Assembly: GCA_024998565.1 (NCBI GenBank)
Contig: JACOEM010000004.1
Span: forward strand, 62,001 to 126,000
Source: Nitrospira sp.
Lineage (GTDB): Bacteria; Nitrospirota; Nitrospiria; Nitrospirales; Nitrospiraceae
Direction: 5' to 3'
DNA: 64,000 nucleotides
Shown: positions 59,701-64,000 of the stretch, in pieces
How the letters are laid out: every line of letters starts with the position of its first letter
Numbering within the stretch: position 1 is the stretch's first letter
Position numbers and translations under genes: made by a program
The notes under the pieces: model-generated
What the model saw: only the letters and a program-made list of their open reading frames with translations
What the model was told of the DNA's origin: nothing
The model's database searches: none

Positions 59701-61272
59701 GCGACTCTCTGGCAGGGAGAGACGAAGCTGGGATGGTTGGCAGCGGAGAATCGTCACTACGCCGGCCTGCTCTTTCCCGATGCGCGGATCGATCCGGCGA
59801 CCGGCCCGGTTGATCCGATGGAACAGGTTGAGCAGGAAGAGGTCCTGAACCGGGTGGTCTTGGGATGGATGGAGAGCATCGGCCCGACGACGGCCAGGGA
59901 ACTGTCGCTGACGCTGCATCTGTCCGAGTCGGACGTTCAGTCGGCGTTTCTGCGACTCGAGTCCCAGGGCCATCTGCTCCGTGGCCAATTCCGTCAGGCA
60001 CTGAGTGCGAGATCTGAAACGAAAGATCCATCGTCTCACCTTTCACCTTTCACTTCTCACGAGTTTTGTCATCGCCGCCTGCTCGCCCGGATTCACCGGT
60101 TGACGATCGGGCGGTTGCGCAAAGAAATCGAGCCGGTCACGGCTGCCGAGTTCATGCGGTTTCTGTTTCAGTGGCAACATGCGGCACCCGGTGCGCGTCT
60201 GCACGGAGAGGCCGGACTGCTTGAAGTCGTCAAACAACTCGGTGGATTCGAGGCCGCGGCCTCGGCCTGGGAGTCACAGATTCTGCGCGTCCGCATGGCC
60301 AAGTATCAGCCTGAGTGGCTCGATCGGCTCTGTTTGAGCGGCGCGCTGATGTGGGGTCGCCTGACGCCGCATCCCCGCCTGATGCAGGAGTTGAATCCTG
60401 TGTCGGGGCGCCGGGTGATTCCGACCCGCGTTGCGCCCGTCGGCATCTTTGCGCGTGAAGATGGGCCGGTCTTGCTGGCGGCGGCCGGTGAGGAGTTGGC
60501 GCGTCTCGATCTGTCCGCGCGCTTGAGTGGTTCGGCGCAAGCCATCCGACATTGCCTGCAGGCGCGGGGCGCGAGTTTTTTCAGCGAGCTGTTGCATGGG
60601 ACGCGGCTGCTGGCTTCCGAAGTGGAAGACGGGTTGTGGGAACTGGTCGCGGCCGGCCTGGTGACCGCCGACGGGTTCGACAATCTGCGTTCGCTGATCG
60701 ATCCGAAGCGGCGGCGTGCCGAGGCATCGGATCGAAGTCGCCGGCCGCGCCATGTGGGTGGACGCTGGTCGTTGCTGCGACCGATGGAAAACCATCAGCC
60801 ATCATCCGGCAGCTCTCAGCAGTCGAACTCTGCACCGGCTACGGAGCACCTGGCCCGGCAACTGTTGCAGCGGTATGGAGTAGTGTTTCGAGATCTTCTG
60901 GGGCGGGAGTCGACGGTCTCATCCTGGCGCGATCTGTTGGTTTGTTACCGGCGGCTCGAATTGACGGGTGAAATTCGCGGGGGGCGGTTTGTGAGTGGCT
61001 TTACCGGCGAGCAGTTTGCATTGCCCGGCGCATTGGAGTCGTTGCGGGCGCTCAAGAAGCGGCCTGGTGCTGCGACTCAGCAGGAGATCAAAATTTCCGC
61101 CGCCGATCCGTTGAACCTGGCGGGGCTCATTCTGCCCGGGCCACGCATTGCCGCGGTGCCGTCGAACTTCGTGGTCTTTCGAGACGGGATGGTCGTGCGT
61201 ACGGTGACGGGACGCGAGACGAACGACCGGCCGGGGGCGCCGGTCGTCGAGGTCGGTCGCGTCGGCGGATAG
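56794..61272 (+). CDS. lhr: Lhr-family DEAD/DEAH helicase
   Basis: A 1492-residue superfamily 2 helicase of the large Lhr type. Walker A APTGSGKT at 42-49, motif II DEIH at 167-170, SATQRP motif III, and motifs V/VI GIDVGTVDLVCQIGSPRS and QRIGRAGHW. The winged-helix, beta-barrel and Lhr C-terminal domains follow, as in mycobacterial and E. coli Lhr. Lhr unwinds RNA:DNA and DNA with 3'-5' polarity in repair. Three segments (about residues 216-257, 1070-1089 and 1331-1350) do not fit the family and read as Ser/His/Pro-rich inserts. They look like in-frame insertions of repeat DNA. The frame to 56692 is not used. Confidence 0.94.
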   Translation: MSALPFHPVVAEWFTTRFASATNVQMQAWPAIQSGRDVLISAPTGSGKTLAAFLSCIDTLFQQAVRCELRDETQVLYVSPLKALSNDVQKNLQQPLSEIGQAALASGLLLPQLRVVVRTGDTPMTERQQMLRRPPHILITTPESLFILLTAEKSRAMLKTVRTVIVDEIHAVAPNKRGAHLALSLERVAALTGAGVQRIGLSATQRPIETIAEFLVGNRNPSSVNGHTSYEAVSHQPPVVGSSAEVGSHPPSAISSAPCTIIDVGHRRDMDLAVEVPKDELGAVATNAIWSDIYDRVAALVEAHRSTLVFVNTRRLAERVSHYLEERLRHLGDEVVAAHHGSLSRTIRLSAEDRLKTGAVRVVVATASLELGIDVGTVDLVCQIGSPRSIATGLQRIGRAGHWVHAIPKGRLFATTRDELIECAALIRAIRAGVLDRIEVPPAPLDVLAQQIVAAAATQSWEEAELYDLCRRAMPYRDLDRSTFDAVVTMLADGYVTSRGRGRAYLHHDRINHHIRGRRGARLAAITSGGAIPDTANYAVIAEPDGTVVGSVDEDFAVESLAGDIILLGNTSWRIKGVETGKMRVEDAQGAPPTIPFWRGEAPARTAELSAEVARLKADIDHRLGAGQALSAGSAPPVQWLRRECGLDQRGAQQAVEYILAGKAVLGPVPTQQTIVAERFFDESGGMQLVIHAPFGGRINRAWGLALRKRFCVTFDFELQAAATDEGIVLSLGEKHSFPLETVFAFLNVNTLREVLTQAVLQAPMFMTRWRWNASRALALLRFVGGKRVAPQIQRMRAEDLLAAVFPDAIACQDNFQGARTIRQIPDHPLAQETIRDCLTEAMDLDGLIAVLEKIERGAITCLAIDTPMPSAFCHEILNANPYAFLDDAPLEERRARAVDMRRSLPPELAGGMGALDQSAIDQVSEESWPVVRDAEEFHDALLSLGWVPCERMPGWDLLVPTLGAAGRVATLWQGETKLGWLAAENRHYAGLLFPDARIDPATGPVDPMEQVEQEEVLNRVVLGWMESIGPTTARELSLTLHLSESDVQSAFLRLESQGHLLRGQFRQALSARSETKDPSSHLSPFTSHEFCHRRLLARIHRLTIGRLRKEIEPVTAAEFMRFLFQWQHAAPGARLHGEAGLLEVVKQLGGFEAAASAWESQILRVRMAKYQPEWLDRLCLSGALMWGRLTPHPRLMQELNPVSGRRVIPTRVAPVGIFAREDGPVLLAAAGEELARLDLSARLSGSAQAIRHCLQARGASFFSELLHGTRLLASEVEDGLWELVAAGLVTADGFDNLRSLIDPKRRRAEASDRSRRPRHVGGRWSLLRPMENHQPSSGSSQQSNSAPATEHLARQLLQRYGVVFRDLLGRESTVSSWRDLLVCYRRLELTGEIRGGRFVSGFTGEQFALPGALESLRALKKRPGAATQQEIKISAADPLNLAGLILPGPRIAAVPSNFVVFRDGMVVRTVTGRETNDRPGAPVVEVGRVGG
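57441..57566 (+). repeat. in-frame repeat-like insertion 1 in lhr
   Basis: About 125 bases with CATCAGCCACC and tandem CATCCGC units break the helicase between EFLVG and PCTIIDVG, segments that are adjacent in typical Lhr. The inserted residues are Ser/His/Pro-rich and the reading frame is kept. Insertion 3 shares the CATCAGCCA phrase. Confidence 0.55.
60001..60062 (+). repeat. in-frame repeat-like insertion 2 in lhr
   Basis: About 60 bases containing TCTCACCTTTCACCTTTCAC, the reverse complement of the GTGAAAGGTGA phrase of the repeats at 15760-15790 and 16201-16229. It separates FRQA from CHRRLLARIHRLT, which are adjacent in typical Lhr. Confidence 0.55.
60784..60842 (+). repeat. in-frame repeat-like insertion 3 in lhr
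   Basis: About 60 bases with CATCAGCCATCATCC and CAGCTCTCAGCAG, coding a Ser/Gln/Asn-rich stretch between SLLRP and ATEHLARQLLQRYG. It is similar in wording to insertion 1. Confidence 0.5.
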
Positions 61273-61302
61273 GATGCAGGTCGGGTTTCGTGCGGTTCCG
61301 GA

Positions 61303-62157
61303 TCAGATGAGCTTGGCCGGAATCGCCAGCAGCGGGCAGCGCGCGCCGCGGAGCACGCGTTCCGTGGTGCTGCCGCGCAGCATGTCCAGCAGGCTGTCCT
61401 GTGCCTTTGTCGCCATGACAATTAAGTCCACGTCGAATTCCGCCCCGGCCGCAAGAATCCATTCCACCGGATCGCCTTTGCCGAACAATTGATTCCAGGA
61501 CCAGCCCGCTTTTTGCGGCAGCTCCAGCGCATTGACGTCCGGTTCCTTCCCCGCATGAACCAGGGTCAGCGTGACGGGCGGGGCGCTCAGTTCCGAGATC
61601 AGCGCGCTTGCGGCATCGATGGCGGGTTGGGAAGGCGGCTGGATGGAAATGGGCAGGAGTAAGCGCTGGAGCCTGGTCTGACCGGTTTCTCGGGATACGA
61701 ATCCTTCCACGTGTGACGGGACAAACAACGTCTTCACCTGCATTTCACGGGAGACCGGTTCCGCGAGCGCGTGATGCACCCATCGGGCGAATCCTTCGTG
61801 CTGATGCGTGGCCAGCACCATCAGGTCCGTCGGCGACGCCGTCAGATGATGAATGATGGCCTGTTTGGCATCGGAGGCCAGAGCGCGCACCTTCCTGATC
61901 CGGATGCCCAGTTTGGTCACATCACCCTTGGAGCTGGATTCCGGCAGCAGTCCCCATTGAGCCAGAGTCGGGCGAATACGGGGGAAGTCTTCGAATCCCT
62001 CCGGAGAGACCGCCGGGTCCACATGCATGATCGTCAGCTCGGCACGAAACACCAGCGCCAGCTTGAGTGCATGGGCGAAGGCCACCTGGCTGTCCTGCGA
62101 AAAATCTGTGGGGTGGAAGATCCGATGAATCGTGAACGGAGGGTGCAACGCATTCAT
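61303..62157 (-). CDS. universal stress protein with two USP domains
   Basis: A 284-residue protein made of two tandem universal stress domains: residues about 8-155 (IHRIFHPTDFSQDSQVAFAHALKLA, LMVLATHQHEGFARW, EPVSREMQVKTLFV) and about 160-284 (ASALISELSAPPVTLTLVHAG, VDLIVMATKAQDSLLDMLRGSTTERVLRGARCPLLAIP). The second has the ATP-binding G-x2-G-like pattern less clearly, so nucleotide binding is uncertain. The role is general stress tolerance. No Shine-Dalgarno is obvious at ATG 62157. Confidence 0.9.
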   Translation of the reverse strand: MNALHPPFTIHRIFHPTDFSQDSQVAFAHALKLALVFRAELTIMHVDPAVSPEGFEDFPRIRPTLAQWGLLPESSSKGDVTKLGIRIRKVRALASDAKQAIIHHLTASPTDLMVLATHQHEGFARWVHHALAEPVSREMQVKTLFVPSHVEGFVSRETGQTRLQRLLLPISIQPPSQPAIDAASALISELSAPPVTLTLVHAGKEPDVNALELPQKAGWSWNQLFGKGDPVEWILAAGAEFDVDLIVMATKAQDSLLDMLRGSTTERVLRGARCPLLAIPAKLI

Positions 62158-62225
62158 GTCGATGTCGAACTCCAGTGAGGTGCTGTGATCGTCACTGCTG
62201 CCGGCTCGCCGACCGGCGGGAACGG

Positions 62226-62621
62226 CTAGCGCAGCGCGGATTGCAGATCGTTCACCAGGTCGGTGGTCGAGGTGCTTCCGGTCCGGCTCCAGCGGCTAAA
62301 TGAGTCTTGCGCGAACGGTTGAAATACCGAGGCATCGGAGGTGCCCATGAGGCGGTCCAACGAAGCCAGGTACTCACCCTGCCCGCGGGCCGTATCGGCT
62401 TGAAGATTGTCCGCATTGTAGGCGGTGAAGGCCGCAACCTTGTGTGCGGGGTTCAGCAGGCCGTCTTCGTTCCACCAGATGCGTCCCGAGGTGGTGCCGG
62501 TGATGTTCGAGGTTGTGTCCGTCGTTTCCTTGAAGGTCGCTTTGAACGAGCAGGCCGAGAGCAGCAAGACGAGAGAGACTCCTCCGAATGCGACGACGAT
62601 CCGGCGATGATTGGCAATCAT
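62226..62621 (-). CDS. small lipoprotein, unknown function
   Basis: A 131-residue protein with AAGGAG before ATG 62621 and a lipobox LLSAC (Cys24). A Thr-rich stretch (TFKETTDTTSNITGTTSG) follows, then a helical region with GQGEYLASLDRLMG. It resembles small DUF3015-like surface lipoproteins of gram-negative bacteria, but I do not recognise a specific family. It lies between the stress protein and the DUF3617 gene, which is divergent. Confidence 0.7.
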   Translation of the reverse strand: MIANHRRIVVAFGGVSLVLLLSACSFKATFKETTDTTSNITGTTSGRIWWNEDGLLNPAHKVAAFTAYNADNLQADTARGQGEYLASLDRLMGTSDASVFQPFAQDSFSRWSRTGSTSTTDLVNDLQSALR

Positions 62622-62873
62622 GCGTAGACTCCTTTCGGGAAGCGAACAGACTCGTGCCGCGACTATACCATAGTGGAGACCAAATTGAGCCAGGTGAGAG
62701 ATCGGGTATGCTCGTGTAAGTCCGGATGGTTTCCGGGCCGTCACCGTTGACAATAACGCGGAGCATGAGCACAATCGTCAAGGCCTTGATGGGGCGGAAC
62801 TTCGGGCGAGGCGGTCTGGGGGAACAGCGGACCCAGGGGCCGGCGCACCCCGGGAAGATGAGGAGGCTTGAAG

Positions 62874-63314
62874 ATGAAGACACGCGTGTTGCTGTATGGG
62901 CTTGTCGGCGTGGTGCTTGGCGTTGCGCCGGTGCGGGCGGAATCGGTTCCGATGAAGCCGGGCGAGTATCAAGTGACGGCCGTCACCGACGCCAGCAACG
63001 GCGAGGCAGGGAAGCCGGACACCCGCACTCGCTGTGTCAGGGAGGAGCATCTCGCCAATCCGGATGCCGTCTTTAACTACTACGCCTTGAACGGGTTTCA
63101 GCCCAACCCGTCCAGCAGGGTGGTGAATGTGTCGATCCAAGGCGGGAAGGTCAGTTATGACATCGAAGGTGTCTACGCGGTCACTCGTGTGGAGGGGACG
63201 GTGTCTCCCACCGGGTTTTCCGTGGTCCGCAAAGCGACGCCCAAGGGCGATCATGCGCTGTCGGTGACCATGAAAGTCGACGCGAAACGAACCGGAGATT
63301 GTCCCGGCAAGTGA
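62874..63314 (+). CDS. DUF3617-like secreted protein
   Basis: A 146-residue protein with AGGAGG seven bases before ATG 62874. Signal peptide 1-23 (cleaved after VRA). The mature domain starts MKPGEYQVTAVTD and ends MKVDAKRTGDCPG, with a single Cys pair (RTRCVREE and GDCPG), as in DUF3617 family proteins, whose function is unknown. A perfect terminator hairpin follows. Confidence 0.78.
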   Translation: MKTRVLLYGLVGVVLGVAPVRAESVPMKPGEYQVTAVTDASNGEAGKPDTRTRCVREEHLANPDAVFNYYALNGFQPNPSSRVVNVSIQGGKVSYDIEGVYAVTRVEGTVSPTGFSVVRKATPKGDHALSVTMKVDAKRTGDCPGK

Positions 63315-63359
63315 TGCCGTTCGGGCTGTGCGTTGAAGCTACGATATGCCTGTTGATGC

Positions 63360-63383
63360 GGAGGCCGGGCTGTCCCGGCCTCC
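63360..63383. terminator. 10-bp perfect hairpin terminator
   Basis: GGAGGCCGGG (63360-63369) and CCCGGCCTCC (63374-63383) pair fully around a 4-base loop, between the convergent DUF3617 and DUF2330 genes. It is probably a bidirectional terminator. Confidence 0.6.
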
Positions 63384-63402
63384 GGCGTTTCGACTGTTCC
63401 CG

Positions 63403-64000
63403 CTAGTTCATCCACAAGCGCTGATACCATTTCTTCTCCTCGCCGGCCGGCAACGAGGCGATGTTCATCGTTTTGCGGATGTCACCGATGTTCCAGCCCG
63501 TCAGTGACGCCAGCGTTTGCGCCTCCCGCTCATATCGCTCCCGCAGTTGATGCCGGTACGCCGTGGCGGCGGCGCATTCATCGATTCCGGTCCAGGGATG
63601 GCGCAGGATATAACGCGCCTGGAAATTACTGCGATCCGAGGTCTCCTGGAATATCAGGTCTTCAGGAAAATGCGCGGCGTCGTAGCGCACGTGCAGCCGG
63701 GTAAGGAACACGTTCTGTGCCATCGGCAGGCCCTTGCCCGTCCGTCCGGTTCCATCCTGCCAGAAGACGCCCAAACCGCGGAGTTCGTCGGCAGTGAGCG
63801 GATTGGCCGCACAGGGATCGCACCAGTTCATATCCCAGGCATATTCCATGAAGACGCCGCGCTCGCTTTCCCGCTTCACCTGCTGGCTGAACAGGTCGCG
63901 ATAGAACTCGCCGAATTTGTCCTTCACGTAGAGCGGAAGTTCCTGTGCCTCCGGGAGTCGCACGGTCCGGTAGTTTGTCGTCTCGACCCGACCCTGCTTC
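63403..64000 (-). CDS. DUF2330 protein, 3' part (runs off window)
   Basis: At least 198 residues of an open frame that continues past the window end; the GTG at 63963 is only an internal codon, since TTNYRTVRLPEAQELPLYV reads through it. The segment matches the C-terminal part of DUF2330 proteins: YVKDKFGEFYRDLFSQQ, CDPCAANPLTADELRGLGVFW and VFLTRLHVRYDAAHFPEDLIFQET. These are secreted proteins of unknown function. The N-terminus is not in the window. Confidence 0.8.
   Translation of the reverse strand, partial: KQGRVETTNYRTVRLPEAQELPLYVKDKFGEFYRDLFSQQVKRESERGVFMEYAWDMNWCDPCAANPLTADELRGLGVFWQDGTGRTGKGLPMAQNVFLTRLHVRYDAAHFPEDLIFQETSDRSNFQARYILRHPWTGIDECAAATAYRHQLRERYEREAQTLASLTGWNIGDIRKTMNIASLPAGEEKKWYQRLWMN

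Noticed and set aside
58375-60039. 554-residue open frame on the minus strand
   Set aside because: It lies wholly inside lhr, is Arg/His/Pro-rich with no motif, and is a shadow of a GC-rich gene.
1-64000. sigma54 promoters, tRNA genes, CRISPR arrays, riboswitches, transposases
   Set aside because: Looked for by eye and not found; TGGCAC phrases seen (for example near 37305 and 39505) lack a correctly spaced TTGC.

Overview
The window is a GC-rich, densely coded piece of a bacterial chromosome with no phage, transposase, CRISPR array, tRNA or rRNA gene that I can see. Overall gene style suggests a Nitrospira-like member of the Nitrospirota: many small secreted or lipoprotein genes, several monohaem c-type cytochromes, tRNA nucleotidyltransferase fused to DHH and CBS domains, GH63 plus glycogen-debranching pair, and degenerate stem-loop repeats placed directly behind stop codons. 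This taxonomic call is an inference from gene content, not a marker-gene result.

Layout. 1-7.8 kb (+): three small secreted proteins, a DUF3365 haem protein, a serine protease fused to a formylglycine-enzyme-like domain, a CHASE2 adenylate/guanylate cyclase, an SH3 protein and an M48 metalloprotease lipoprotein; this reads as an envelope sensing and protein-quality locus. 7.8-12.6 kb (-): NtrBC-like sensor kinase and sigma54-type regulator, then queG with a small cysteine-rich partner. 12.9-19.8 kb: REC-PAS regulator, START-like protein, thiI, a four-helix-bundle gene flanked by inverted repeats, then coaE, a monohaem cytochrome and trxB, and a NosD-like beta-helix protein. 20-27.9 kb (+): GH63-type glucosidase and amylo-1,6-glucosidase, lipoproteins, a frameshifted phytanoyl-CoA dioxygenase-like gene and a GlcG/HbpS-like protein. 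28-32.8 kb (mostly -): a 6-phosphogluconate/3-hydroxyisobutyrate-type dehydrogenase, a coiled-coil lipoprotein, an enolase-superfamily epimerase coupled to a sulfite-oxidase-fold molybdoenzyme, and two very small genes (a 49-residue membrane protein and a 68-residue zinc-ribbon protein).

33-40.4 kb (+): TVP38/TMEM64 membrane protein, mercuric-reductase-like flavoenzyme and DUF3047 protein; then a compact operon of radical SAM enzyme, DUF547 lipoprotein, ferritin-like di-iron protein and TIGR04283-type glycosyltransferase. This is the best candidate in the window for an uncharacterised pathway. 40.6-43.3 kb: the large DHH-CBS-nucleotidyltransferase. 43.4-47.5 kb (-): MFS transporter followed by the three 5-oxoprolinase genes pxpB, pxpA and pxpC. 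47.6-53.9 kb: J-domain protein, a tightly overlapping aminotransferase / DUF3365 cytochrome / amidohydrolase operon, a CPBP membrane protease and an NAD-dependent epimerase. 53.9-56.6 kb (+): NarXL-type two-component pair, a lone receiver and a lone Cys4 ribbon. 56.8-61.3 kb: an Lhr helicase carrying in-frame insertions of repeat-like sequence. 61.3-64 kb: universal stress protein, small lipoprotein, DUF3617 protein and the 3' part of a DUF2330 gene running off the window.

Two themes recur. First, translational coupling by 1-4 base overlaps (ATGA, TGATG, TAATG) ties unlike genes into operons. Second, at least seven genes have no Shine-Dalgarno sequence but a good -10 hexamer (often extended TGn) 6-10 bases before the ATG, the signature of leaderless mRNA.
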